NCBI GenBank assembly: GCA_030280995.1
Contig: JASXTE010000016.1
Location: 14,337,001-14,401,000 of the forward strand
Direction: 5' to 3'
Source of the DNA: Hemileia vastatrix
Lineage: Eukaryota > Basidiomycota > Pucciniomycetes > Pucciniales > Zaghouaniaceae
Length of the DNA: 64,000 bases
The notes below the pieces were generated by a model that saw only the letters and a list, made by a program, of their open reading frames with translations, was not told the DNA's origin and ran no database searches. Position numbers and translations under genes: made by a program. Positions within the stretch are counted from its first letter, which is position 1, and each line of letters starts with the position of its first letter. Below are positions 18,333-29,600 of the stretch, one piece after another.

Positions 18333-21300
18333 ATTTCTTTCATAGAAGGAGAAATTACAATTACATTAGTAAGCTTTCTTCTATAATAAATATATCCATC
18401 TTCAATAGAAAAGTTTCCCTTAATTAAAGCATTCTGATATTTAGCAGGAAGAGTTTTAATCAATGCCTGAATAGAAGCATTTTTAGTATCATTTAAGATA
18501 GTAACTAATTTATTTAAATCAGAATCCTTATCATATGAATCCAGAATTAATTGTAATAACTCCTCTTCCATATCAACTATAAATATACCATGGATATGAA
18601 CAGTATCATCTTCAGGTACATAAGCAAGATTTGAGTCATTATTTTGCAGAGGCAATATGGAGAGCATATCAACATTGGAGTGAACATTTCCAGCTCTATG
18701 GATAATTGTCATCCGTCCTCTGTATTCTTGAACAGCAAGTTGCCACCCGAACATATGTCTTTTAGGTGTTTTCAGGTTTAAGAGGGACTTCACAGCACTA
18801 CAGTCAGTTACCAATTCAAACTTTTGGTCATCTAGATAGTAATGAAGCTTCTCAAGAGCCCAAAAAACTGCTAAGCACTCTAATTGAGTGGCACCATATT
18901 TCAATGCACTATTTCTCAAGGTTCTTGAAATATAACAAATTACAACCTCTGAGGATTTATCATTTATAATGTGTTTCTGGTGAAGAGCAGCACCCAGACC
19001 AACAAAGCTAGCATCTGTGTATAGGACAAAAGGTTCGTTGAAATCTAAAAGAGCCAATATAGGGGCTGTCATTAAGCAACTTTTTAATGTATCAAAAGCT
19101 TTTTGACAGTCATTATTCCAGAGAAAGACATCATATTTTCTGGTCATTTTCGTAAGAGGCAAGGCTATGACCTGATAATTTTTAATATCTTGTCTATAAT
19201 AGCCACATATACCCAAAAAACTTTGGATTTCTCTTACAGAAGTTGGTGCTTTCACATTTTGAATGGCAGCAACTTTGTTTTGGTCTACACAAATTTGTAA
19301 GCCTGACACAACATGGCCAAGGACTTTCAAGGATTGAAAACCAAATTTACACTTTTTTAAGGACAAGGTCATATTGATTTCATCCATTTTTTGGAAAACT
19401 CTATTTAAGTGAATCATATGTTCATCAAAAGTTTTAGAAAAAATTATAATATCATCAATTTAAACCATGAGCCATCCTTCAATTATTTCCTGATGGAAAG
19501 TGTTATCCATGACTTTTTGAAAAACTGAAGGAGAATTTTTAGGGCCAAATGGCATCCTAACATACTTATATATTCCCATATGAGTAGCAATTAGTAAAAA
19601 ATTTTGTGAATTTTTCTCAACAGGAATTTGATGATAACCTTTATTGCCATCCAGACAACTAATAAATTTATCACCCTTTAAGGTAGCATGAATTGAATTA
19701 ATTCTTGGAAAAGGATAAATATCATCCACAGTATATGTGTTTATTTCTCTGTAATCTCCACATAATCTAGCCTTATCTTTTTCATAAGAAATCAAGACTG
19801 GGGAGATGACACAATATTTGAGGGTAACATCCACTTTCTTTATGATATTCATTTTTAATAATGTAGAAATATTATCGTCAATATCCTTTTTTTTTGTTGG
19901 AGAAGCAGGATATGGTTTTTTCTTAAGACTAGGAGGAATATCACTCAAGTTAAAGGATAAAGTAATTTTTATTTCATCTTTAACAACTCCTAGGACATGA
20001 GAACCATGAGCAAAAGCCATAGGGAAAGAGGTAATTGAGGCAATAATAGAATCCTTTTGTTCACTAGTTAACTGATCACCAAAAGAAGCAGTATTTATTT
20101 CATTTAATAAATCATCCATTTCAATTGTTGTTCTGCCTTTACACTGGATTAGTGAGTAACAAGACTTTAACAGATGCCCAGAAGGTTTTCTAGAGGAGAA
20201 AATTTTGAATTTCCTTTTGCCATTCAATCCCAAGGTGAAGCAGTCATTTGCTGGGTCCAATTTCACCCCAAACATGGTTAAAATATCATTACCCATAATA
20301 AACCAATTGCTTAAATTATCATTTTTCATGACAACAAATTCACAAATAGCTCTGACAAAACAACCATTATATTTGAAGAATACAGAGGTTTTGTATTTGC
20401 CAATAGGAATTAAGGTAGAACCATACCCTCTCCATTTTTCAGAAGTTATAGGTAATAATTTACTCAAATAATCCTTATCTACTGAAGCTAAAGCCTTTTC
20501 AGAGACCACACTTCCTCCAGCACCAGAGTCAAGAACTACATCAACATTTTTACCATTAATGATAACAGGCGCTTTTAAGGGGGATATGGCTATAGAATTG
20601 TTAGTAATATCTTTAATTATTTCAGCATTTTCCACTGAAGATAAATTCAATACACATTCTTCAGGTATATTATCTAAATAATGGACATCCTGTTCTAACA
20701 TTAAAACATCTTTAACAGAGTCATTGCCATAGGAGATATTACTCTCACAATCACTAGAAGAATTATTGACATCAATTTCAGCTTCATCAGTGTCTTCATT
20801 TTGTTCAACAAGATGAATTTTCATGTCACAAACATGACCCTTTTTCCATCGTTTGTTACATTTATAACAAGTATTTGTTGCATATTTTTTAGGTGCAACT
20901 GGGGCAGAGGGTTTACCAGATTTTTCTGGGAGCTTTGTAGAAGGTTTATTCTGATCATTATAAGATTTACCAAGGTAATTCTTCAGTTCATATCTATGGT
21001 TGAGTAGTACCTCATTACAGAAATTAATGAAAGAAGAATTTTCCCTTACATGCTCAGTTCTAGCCACAATCAAATCTCTAAGAGAATTTGGTAATTTATA
21101 CAAGATTTTATCTCTCCAAATATCATAATCCATCTTTGGATCAATTGCTCTTAGGATTTTTGTTACTTCCATAAGAAAAACAATGGGCTTTTCAACAGAG
21201 GAGGATACATATCTAGTATTTTCATACAGTCTTTGCTGAGCTAACCTGAATTTTGAACCACCAAACTGATTCTCAATCAAGGATTTACAATCATTCCATG

Positions 21301-21512
21301 TATAATGATTGTTATCTAAAAGGACAGATTCATACCACATCAAGGCTACATTGGCAAATAAAGAAATTAGATTAGAAACAATTTCCTCATCAGGTAGTTT
21401 ATAAGATCTGTTTAAATTATCAATTCTTTGGATAAATTGTTGCCAATCAGAAGAAGAATCACCATCAAGGTAGGATATTGGTCCAACTTAGGCCAATTTT
21501 TTTGACTACTGG
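18333..21512 (-). pseudogene. Element E Gag-protease-RT-RNase H, disrupted
   Basis: Frames 21343-19460 and 19417-18236 align with F from Gag (MWYESVLLDNNHYTWNDCK) through the zinc knuckle CYKCNKRWKKGHVC, protease VVLDSGAGGSVVS, RT (LCGDYREINTYTVDDIYPFP) and RNase H (VLYTDASFVGLGAALHQ). The break between them is a TAA replacing the tyrosine codon of the catalytic YIDD (19460-19462), so no active RT can be made. A further frameshift near 21467 removes the DQYPTFDGD region from the frame. Integrase follows after the inserted solo LTR. Confidence 0.85.
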
Positions 21513-22532
21513 TGTAGAAAATCCTATAGTACTAGCTATAGGCCTTGACCAAGGGAGTTGGAGAAAAACCAGAGAGAAAATCCCCTATCACTTTAGAAAA
21601 ATAGAGTGAGATTTACTTGCTAAAGTAAGTTGGTTCCTGTTTTGCTAAAGCCCCTTTTAAACACAATTGACTGCTTGATGAGCCAAGAAAGTAGTCCCCA
21701 GACAGACTACCAGACCAAAGAACTGAAATGTAGAACAAAGTCCACACCAGAGACAGCAAAGATACTTGATGTAGGCTGCAAATCCACACCAGAGACAGCA
21801 ATAATACTTGCTATAGCTTGCAAGACTATAACAGAGAAAACAGTTGCTAAAGTTAAGTTAAATGAAGAACTCACTTGCAACAAACACAGCCAATTGTGTC
21901 CAGAAAACAGTGAAAACTGAGTGAGGAACAATGAGATCACCTCTGGATGGTTGTATGATGATTAAGGTTCCCCCAAACTGTCTTGTTCACTATGTACACA
22001 CAGACCACTAACTAAGAGCCCATGCGCACCCACCAATCTGGCGCCTGTACCTGCCAGATTGCATAAAAAACCCTCCTGGAGCGCTCCCCAACCTCCTAAA
22101 ACAGAGGCGGGCGGGCCGCCCAACGTCGGAGATGCCGCCTGAAGCGGCCCGGCCTCCCTGAAGCCAGCAAACCAATAAAAACCACTAATCTACTTAGAAA
22201 AATTAGCTACAACTACTAAAACCTTTAAAACATGGAATTTCACTATAACAACATTGAGACATGAAATATAGAGAAAAATTAGCTCTATCCAATGGTACTA
22301 AGCACTTAACCCTAAGACTTAAGGTTAGCCCATAAAACACGAAAAACAAAATTAAACAGCAATCTTTTATAAATGAAAATTGAGGAAATGACCCCTTAAA
22401 ACTCAGAATATGAAAAATGTCTTCAAGACATAAAATATAGAGAAAATCCAGGGCTATTCAATGATAGTACCCACATACCCGCAGACCCAATATCCACGGA
22501 ATAAAATCAAAAAATACCAAATTCCTTAACAG

Positions 22533-23292
22533 ATGTCAATTAAGACATGCACAAACAGCACCAAATCACACAACAAAGGCCCCTGCCAATTTTGGAAGAC
22601 CACATCCTCCCTCCAATTGAGAATGTCTGCATTCTTTCTTCATCCAACCACCATGTTTAACCTCCTTCCCAAATCTGCCTCTGAAATGGGCCCCTGCCAA
22701 TACTGCATCAACAATAATTTAATCTGCGCCATGACACCACCTGTCCATCCATACAGAACATCCTGCAATTTCTGCCACTCCAGAAAGAAGACCTGCCACA
22801 GACCTGGTCCACTTTCTTCTGCAACAGATTCACCTCCACCTCAACCTGGTCCTTCTTCTGCCAGCACCAAAAGATCTAGGCCATCCATCCTGATACCCAG
22901 ATTAAGCAAAAAGCTCCACCCTTCCCAAAAGAGTGCCATAACCCATAAACAACTAGTTCCCCCATCCCTGGTCCATCTGATGGTAAAGAACGTTCATTCT
23001 TTTCTTCAACTTTAAAACTGATAACTTCTCAGTTCCTTCCTCTTCTGATAGTGATGATAACAATGTAGGATCCATTGCACCACCAACACCAACGCACTTG
23101 CCCACTATCAAGGCCAAGTTCCAACAACACACATCTCAACAGAAACAACTTCTGCTTCATTACTTCCAATCCACTCCTGCTAGAGATCCACAGGACATTG
23201 AGAACAGAAGAGACCTCATTCACCAGTTCAAGGCTAATTCTGAACACTTCATTTCATCTCTTGATTCCCTCTGTAATTCCACTAGTACTTGA
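22533..23292 (+). pseudogene. Zinc-cluster gene 1, block 1 copy (frameshifted)
   Basis: Antisense to element B. Same gene as the intact 34330-35096 copy. The cysteine-rich region reads CQYCINNNLIC then 12 residues then CNFCHSRKKTC, i.e. C-X2-C-X6-C-X12-C-X2-C-X6-C, the spacing of a fungal Zn(II)2Cys6 cluster. A Ser/Pro-rich part follows. The predicted 50-base intron is 22983-23032 (GTAAAG...TTCTCAG). Relative to block 2 one A is missing in a run near 22947, so exon 1 is out of frame with exon 2 (KFQQHTSQQKQLLLHYFQ). A TGA also replaces CGA two codons before the end. Confidence 0.7.
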
Positions 23293-23339
23293 GTTTGATT
23301 CAGAAAAGAAAAATTGACCACACCCTCTATAGGATGTAA

Positions 23340-23860
23340 CCACAAACAACCCTCAGTTTTAAGTCTTGGGGGACCATCCTCATTTTATAGTCTTGGGGGA
23401 CTCAAAAACCCTCAGTTTAAAGTCTTGGGGGACTCAAAAAACCTAAATCATAAACTCAGAACCAGAGATCAACCATATTAAGACACAGAGAAAAAACTAA
23501 CATTCTGGGGTAATTGTGAATAGAGCTGCCAGCCCATCAATTACCCCCAAACTTGCCTTTGCTAAATTTGGAGGCTCCCCCTGTGGATACCCTCCACCAA
23601 TCTTTTAAAACCAACTCCAACAACAAAAAAACTTTTCCTCAGTTTATAGTCTTGGGGGACTTACAACCCTCAGTTTAAAGTCTTGGGGGACTAAAAACAG
23701 TGTTCAGTTTAAAGTCTTGACATACTAGCCTTGATAAAATCTTAAAACCAGCCAGTTTAAAGTCTTGGAGGACTAACAGAAACCGGATTTCAGTTTAAAG
23801 TCTTGATGGACTGACTTGATACCATAGCTTTTTCAGTTTAGAGTCTTGATGGACTGATGG
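23340..23860. repeat. Cluster of AGTTTAAAGTC...GACT motifs upstream of gene 2
   Basis: About nine copies of a near 20-base motif, AGTTTAAAGTCTTGGGGGAC followed by T, at about 23350, 23376, 23410, 23642, 23671, 23703, 23754, 23792 and 23832. Each contains the inverted pair AGTC-N6-GACT. Later copies drift to AGTCTTGATGGACT. Two more (AGTCATAGCGGACT and AGTCATAGAGGACT) lie at about 26101 and 26364, each leading a GGGGTAAYTG hairpin. Equivalent clusters are at 35150-35690 and, inverted, 54820-55245. Confidence 0.85.
23507..23547. repeat. GGGGTAAYTG hairpin, block 1 copy a
   Basis: Arms GGGGTAATTG and CAATTACCCC pair perfectly over 10 bp around a 21-base loop that holds GAGCTGCCAGCCC. Compared with the other copies both arms changed together (C to T and G to A). 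Confidence 0.8.
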
Positions 23861-24006
23861 AATTTTGCATAAAATGGACACAGCCAATTTCATGCAGCAC
23901 ACCTCTACAGCCAACCTGCTGAACTTCCACCTTCACTTCATCATCTACCCATCACTGACAAAAATCTCCTCCTATCCCTTTTTATTATCTTTTCTCACCA
24001 CAGATC

Positions 24007-25577
24007 ATGGCTGGATCTCCTGATGTTAACCCTTCTTCTCTCCCTTGCTTCACTGCTCCCAAGGACTATGCCTGCAAACAGTGCATCCACATGTGCAGAC
24101 CTTGCACATTCACTCTTCCAAATCCTGAATCCAAATTCTACAACAGGGCTTGTGACTCTTGTTATTCCAAAAAGAAAAGATGTGACAGAGACGCCAAGTA
24201 CCCTATTCCTCTGCCTTCTCCTTCTCAAAAATACATCTCCAGATCCCCTACCAGATCCCCAGAGCTTGGTCCTTCCTCTTCCTCTCTATCTTCTGCTCCT
24301 TCCAGAAGATCCAGAAGCTCATCTTCCCGCATTCTTCCCAAAAGACCAGCCTTAGTCTCACAAGAAACTGCTTTTATCTCTGCCAAATTGGCTCCAAAAG
24401 CTTCAAAATCAACTCCCAGGCTTCTAGACCGCGTCCAGGCGGCCCGGCCGACGTCGGGTGGCCCACCCGCCTCACCAAACAGTGAAAATCAGGGACAAAA
24501 CCTCCAAAAACAGCCAGAAAATAGCCAAATTCATCCAGACAACAACAACAACTCAACCCAACTACCTCCTACTGCTCCCAGAGCAATGCAATCCACCCTT
24601 CCAAAATCCAAAAACACTAAAATTTCCCAGATTTCTAAGAGAACTTCCAGAGAACCCCAAGAAGAAACCAGAACACCACAAACTGCTCCACAACAACAAC
24701 TTCGTCCCCAACTAAGACAAAGAAGCTACACCTCTCCTCTGTCAGCCAACTACTCTTCTGACAGTTCCATCTCTTCAAATTCTCCATCCAGAAGAGAGCA
24801 GTCTGCTTCCAAATCCCCCTCTCCTGCTCCATCCTTTAACAACCCTGGTACTCCATCACCAGCACCTCCTCCAGCTGATACCAACAGAGATAACAACCAC
24901 AACAACAACCACAATCTCACTGCTCCAACTAGGCCCCAGGAACCTCAGCATCCCAGTTCACCTTCTCAGGATTCTTCAGAGGAAGACCATGAGAATCCAT
25001 ATCTTTCCCTAGTTGATCCACCCACTATGACCATTACAAAATCGTCAGAGATCCAAATCCCAGCTGCTTACAGATTTGATGAGCTTCCAATCTGTAAGTA
25101 CCAAATTAATTATTCCATTCCTTCAACAAAAATAATTACTGATCCAATTCTTCTTGTCTAGTTGGCACCCCTCCTCCTGAATCTATTATTGGAGTTGGCC
25201 AAACTCTTGAAACTTCTTTGACCCTGGATTATGGAGACATGAAGAAACACCTAAGCACCATGTGTTCCATCATGCTAAAAGCCATTTCCCTCCATGGAAC
25301 CTTGAATGACTTTGAAAAATCCCTGAGAAAGCGCCTACTGGATGACCACTGGAAAATGTCTAGGATCATTAAACACACCCTCCAGCACTCCATTCCTGCC
25401 TCTTCTTCTTCCTCCTCTGAACTTCCCTCTAATCCAATCCCTGACCATTACAATCCCTATAATCTCTCCAGCAGGATGCACTTCAAAGAACACAGTGCTT
25501 CCAACAATCCCAACAAAAAACAAAAACGTCATCACAATCCAGACCAGCCTCCAGAAGCTTCATCATCCAGACAATGA
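24007..25577 (+). CDS. Zinc-cluster gene 2, intact spliced copy in block 1 (500 aa)
   Basis: Exon 1 is 24007-25093, intron 25094-25161 (68 bp; GTAAGT...TACTGAT...TTGTCTAG), exon 2 25162-25577; the split codon is TTT and joining keeps the frame. Residues 20-62 hold CKQCIHMCRPC, 15 residues, then CDSCYSKKKRC: C-X2-C-X6-C-X15-C-X2-C-X6-C, like a Zn(II)2Cys6 DNA-binding cluster with one extra cysteine. An SR/SP-rich region (SPTRSPELGPSSSSLSSAPS), a Gln/Asn/Pro-rich middle, an acidic stretch (SSEEDHENPYLSLVDPP) and a charged helix-prone part (HLSTMCSIMLKAISLHGTL) follow; the end is basic (NKKQKRHH). It lies opposite to element B and downstream of the AGTC motif cluster. A role as transcription regulator is inferred from the cysteine pattern only. 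The intron is conserved in block 2. Confidence 0.75.
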
Positions 25578-25793
25578 GCTCCTGCAAAAATATTAGAAAC
25601 ATAATAATAATATAAAACAATTAATAAAAAATAATTTCAGAGAATTTTTTTTTTTTTATCTACTAATATGCTAAAATTAAAAATTAATAACTAAAATGAA
25701 ATGAAATAAAATATATGAAATAAAATAAAATAAAAAAAATAATACAAATGGAATTCCCCAGCCAATTGATGAGCTGATCCCCTGATACCCTAC

Positions 25794-25819
25794 CCACATC
25801 CAAGTGCAGCTTGATGTGG
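25794..25819. repeat. CCACATC/GATGTGG hairpin, block 1
   Basis: Seven-base arms around a 12-base loop, preceded by the conserved GCCAATTGATGAGC and CCCTGATACC. Block 2 has two copies (37604-37629 and 37809-37833), block 3 two (46717-46742 and 46911-46935). Block 1 has lost one. Around it, 25578-25750 is A/T-rich with homopolymer runs and no gene. Confidence 0.65.
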
Positions 25820-25996
25820 ATACCCAATTAATTTTTGATTTTATAATTTTAAACAACCCCCATAAAAAAATTAAAAGAAAAAAAGAGAAAAAAGAAAATA
25901 ATCTAAAACTACTATCTAGCAAAAACATAACTGAAAAATCAAAGAAGGTCCAGCTCCATAGATGATCCAATAAGGGAAAGTCCGGTCCATAGAAAT

Positions 25997-26052
25997 GATC
26001 ACTGGGTGGGCTCCCTCCAATAAGTAAAAATGACGGGAGACCACCAGTGATC
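25997..26052. repeat. Long GATCACTGG/CCAGTGATC hairpin, block 1
   Basis: The left arm GATCACTGGGTGGGCTCCC pairs with GGGAGACCACCAGTGATC over about 18 bp, with one bulged G and a non-Watson-Crick step, around a 19-base A-rich loop. Copies: 38010-38065 and 47127-47182. Confidence 0.7.
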
Positions 26053-26191
26053 CACCACCAATCTGAAAGAACCAAAGATAAAGAAGCCAGTCCCAAACCA
26101 GTTTAAAGTCATAGCGGACTTGAGACCTGAATAATAAACAACAGAACTAGAATTCAACTAGGAAAAACAATAGACTTGGGACAGACATTCT

Positions 26192-26233
26192 GGTGTAACT
26201 GTTCTACAGAGCAGCCAGCTCATCAGTTACCCC
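26192..26233. repeat. GGGGTAAYTG hairpin, block 1 copy b
   Basis: Arms GGTGTAACTG and CAGTTACCCC (one mismatch). The loop contains a second small stem, GAGC-AGCCA-GCTC. Confidence 0.75.
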
Positions 26234-26455
26234 CACACTTGCCAAAATAAAATCTAGAAGCCCCCCCTGGGTACCTTCTAACAAAAACACAACATTCAAC
26301 ACAAAAATAACCAAAACCAATAAGAGTGAAGAGTCCGGCACTTGAAAAACCAAAGGAAATTACCAGTTTAAAGTCATAGAGGACTAAAATATGTGAAAAT
26401 AAACCAATACTAGGGTTCAACCAAATTAAGAAAAAGGGTTGGAAACAGACAATCT

Positions 26456-26496
26456 GGGGTAACTGTTGATATAGCAGCCAGCCCATCAGTCACCCC
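26456..26496. repeat. GGGGTAAYTG hairpin, block 1 copy c
   Basis: Arms GGGGTAACTG and CAGTCACCCC (one A-C mismatch, also present in the block 2 counterpart at 38466-38506). Followed, as in the other copies, by ACTTGCCAAGATC and a CCC...GGGTACC box. Confidence 0.75.
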
Positions 26497-26632
26497 TACA
26501 CTTGCCAAGATCAAATCTAGAAGCCCCACCCATGGGTACCCTCTAACAAAAGTTTCCAACAAACAGATGCATAGCATCACCACAAAAAAACCAAAATTAA
26601 AGAATAGTCCGTAGTTTATCCTCATTGTGGAG

Positions 26633-29600
26633 TTAATCTTCTTCATGCTTAGTTCCTCTGGGATAAAACCTCTTCACTTGGTCTGCAGCCACCCTCTTTT
26701 TCAAGACTGCACCATCCAACTCTTCCAAAACATAAGAACCTCCAGACACCTGAGATCTGACTCTGTAAGGTCCATTCCATCTGTCAGCAAACATTTTGCC
26801 CCACTGACTCTCCAAACTTCTATTATACACCAAAACCAAACAACCAGGTTTCAAGGAATTCCTGAGTCTATGAGCCAACTTCTTGTCCCAGTACCTGACT
26901 GATTGATTCCTAATCTTCAACATTCTAGAGTACGCCTTCTCTTGACATTCCTCTCTACATTCCAACTGTTGCATCCTGGAACAGAGCAAATCTTCTGTTG
27001 AGTGCACGTCATCCCAATCAATTCCAAGAAAAGAGACAGCTTCCAAGTCCACTGGTAGAACGGCTTTTTGACCAAAAATTAGCTCATAAGGAGAATAGCC
27101 AGTTGTCCTGTTCACAGTGACCCTATCAGCAAATAAAACCAAGGGTAAATAATGCCTCCACTTTTCGGCACTATCTCCACACATCTTCACCAAAGCATTC
27201 TTGATAACTTGATGGCCTCTTTCAACCATACCTTCAGCTTCAGGATAATACAGTGTAGCCACTCTAACCCTAGAACCAACACTGGCCACAGCTTCTTTAA
27301 ATTCGGCACCAAACTCTGGCCCACCATCAACAGTCACCAACTTCATCAACCCATACCTATAAATCCACTCCTTCTTTAAAAACTCTGCCACATTCTTGGC
27401 AGTCAAATTAACCAGAGGCACTGCCTCAACCAAACCAGACAAATCATCCCTAGCAACAATCAAGTATTTATACCTGCCATCTTTAATATGGACAGCATCC
27501 AGACTGACCCTTCCAAAAACAGTTGATTCACCAGTAGCACGGCCCATCTCTTTAGGTTTCAAGTGACTTCTTCTTTGACATTCTTCACAAGATTGAACCC
27601 AACCCTGCACAGCCAACTTCATACCCGGCCACCAAAATCTGTCTGCTACTCTTCTATAAGTCTCCCCAAAGCCTCTATGACCAAGGTCTTCATGCAAAGA
27701 CTTCAAAACCAATTCTTGACCCTTCTTCTGAGTCACCACCACTTGAGGATTAGGATTTCTCCTTCTCATCAACCGTCTTCCTGACACATAAAATCCAGGA
27801 CTCTTCTTCTTGATTGCCAACCAAGTATCATCATCACAACTATCTGGCCTCTCCAAGGTAACAGATATTCCACCAGGATAAAATAAAACCCAGACTGACC
27901 CCAGGTCTCATCTTCAAAATCCAACAAAACAACATCCAAGGGTACAACTCTGTCATCAAAATCACCAGTGTGAACATGAGCCAATTGAGCAGCCCAACCA
28001 GGACACCAATCCTTAAATTTTGGCACGTCCTTCTCTTTCCACTGAACTTTGTGAGAATCCAGTTCACTAACAAAAACACCCTTTTCCAATTTTGAGCTGT
28101 CCCAAACAACAACTCCATCTTCATCAACAAAAACATCCTGATCACCAGAATCAAGATCAGATCCAGCCAGTTTAGCCTCTTGGGGGAGGTCAGAACAATC
28201 ATCCAGTTTAGCCTCATGGGGGAGGAAAGAATAATCCTCAGCACCCTTTGTGCTGGCCCTAATCACTGGAACATCTTCGTCAAAATCTTAAGAATCAGAA
28301 TCCTCATCTGTAGGTGGCCTCCTTGATAACCCATCAGGCATAGTAAAAGTTTTACCTGGTTTGTGTACCAGGTCAAAAGAAAAATGTTGAATAAACGCCA
28401 CCCACCTAGTCATTGGAGCATTTGGAAGGCTAGGTGTATTGATCATCTGAACCAAAGATTTTGCATCCATCTGCAGCTCAAAATGTTGCCCCCACAAAAC
28501 TGTCTGTAGCTTCTTTAAAATTTTAGCTATGCCACACAATTCCAACTTAGGTTGAGAATACCTAGATTCCACCTCATTAAACACCACAGACTCATACCTT
28601 ACTGGCCTGACCCTCCCAGTCTTATCCTCCTGAGACAAAACAGCACCAGCAGCAATATAGCTTGAGTCCACTGCCAGATAAATCTTTCCAGCACCAACAC
28701 CATAATCCAACTTGTGAAGAATTATATCTTTACCAACAACCTTTTTCAGCTTCTGAAAAGCCTCTTCACACTCCTCAGTCCATTCCCAATCTGCATCTTT
28801 TCTGGTCAACCTCCTTAAAGGTGAAGCCAACAAAGAAAAATCCATAATGAAAATCCTGACATATACACATGCACCCAAAAATTCTCTGACTTCAGTAGTA
28901 TTTTTAGGCCTTGGCCATGACTAAATTTTATTAATCTTCTTCTTCGCCATAATCCCTCCCTCTTTACATACCACATGACCCAGAATTTCCAAAGCAGGAA
29001 CACAACAACAGAATTTTGACCCTGAAATGGTCAAACCAGCCTCTTCAATCCTAAAGAACACTCTCTCTAGAGTTATTGCATATTCCCACACAAACCTCCT
29101 TATTCCAGGGTTCTCCGATAACACCTCATTACCATAATCAGTGGATGGTCCTTTAATTCCACCATCATCAATAAAAATACCAGCATGAGTAGGAACCTCA
29201 TCCTTCAATATCCAAGCCATCTGTGCTTGATAAACTGCCACTGAATTAGTTTCTCCTTGAGGCAACCTAGTGAGCTGAAATCTTCCCAAAGGAGTCTCAA
29301 AAGTTGTGAGAGGCCTTGAATCCGTATGTAGTTCTCTCTCATCATAACCACCCATAATATCACCCAAACCATAACACACCCTTCCAACAAAAGCTTCAAC
29401 AAAATCCTCTGCATTGGCGGCATACCAGCATCCTTGATAGTGACTCTATTCAAGGCTCTAAGATCATGAACCACCCTCAACTTTCCATTCTGCTTCTTTA
29501 CACAGAACACCAGACTTGAGTAACTGGATGTTGATTGTTCATATAAACCAGTCCTGACTCTTTCCCTAACAATCTCTACAAAATCCTCTTGAATAGCGGC

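Larger units (their letters stand above)
15791..21512 (-). mobile_element. Element E: decayed chromovirus related to F, truncated at both ends
   Basis: A minus-strand relative of F. Only the first 46 bases of its 3' LTR remain (15836 down to 15791), followed inward by a polypurine tract (15848-15837). Its Gag is cut at 21512 by the TG edge of the long LTR-type block; homology to F runs right up to that base (equivalent to about 10297 in F), so roughly the first 510 residues of Gag are missing. A solo LTR (17188-18332) is inserted in its integrase. It contains several stops. Confidence 0.85.
21513..26632 (-). mobile_element. Long LTR-type block 1 (3' end of element B) with two antisense genes
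   Basis: Begins at TGTAGAAAATCCTATAG, which in blocks 2 and 3 lies 4 bases from a primer binding site, so this edge is an LTR terminus. It extends about 5.1 kb to the integrase stop of element B (26633). I could not place the other LTR terminus or polypurine tract, so part may be a 3' untranslated region rather than LTR. Content in order: 21513-22500 leader-like sequence, including a GC-rich patch (22080-22160); gene 1 remnant; motif cluster; gene 2; three hairpin families. Blocks 2 and 3 align along their length; block 1 lacks a segment of about 200 bp present in block 2 at about 37640-37850. Confidence 0.7.

Noticed and set aside
21630..21920. Small ORF of about 81-96 codons repeated at 33471 and 45477
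   Set aside because: It repeats only because the block repeats; the sequence contains a direct repeat (KSTPETA) from a short tandem duplication and has no other protein feature.
21513..22250. Short LTR of about 740 bp ending at CACTATAACA (22250) instead of a 5-kb block
   Set aside because: No polypurine tract lies next to that point on the minus strand. I kept the boundary open and did not adopt this end; it is not excluded.
25621..25670. A-rich tract on the minus strand as polypurine tract of element B
   Set aside because: No TG terminus follows it, and the homopolymer length differs between blocks, as expected of slippage.
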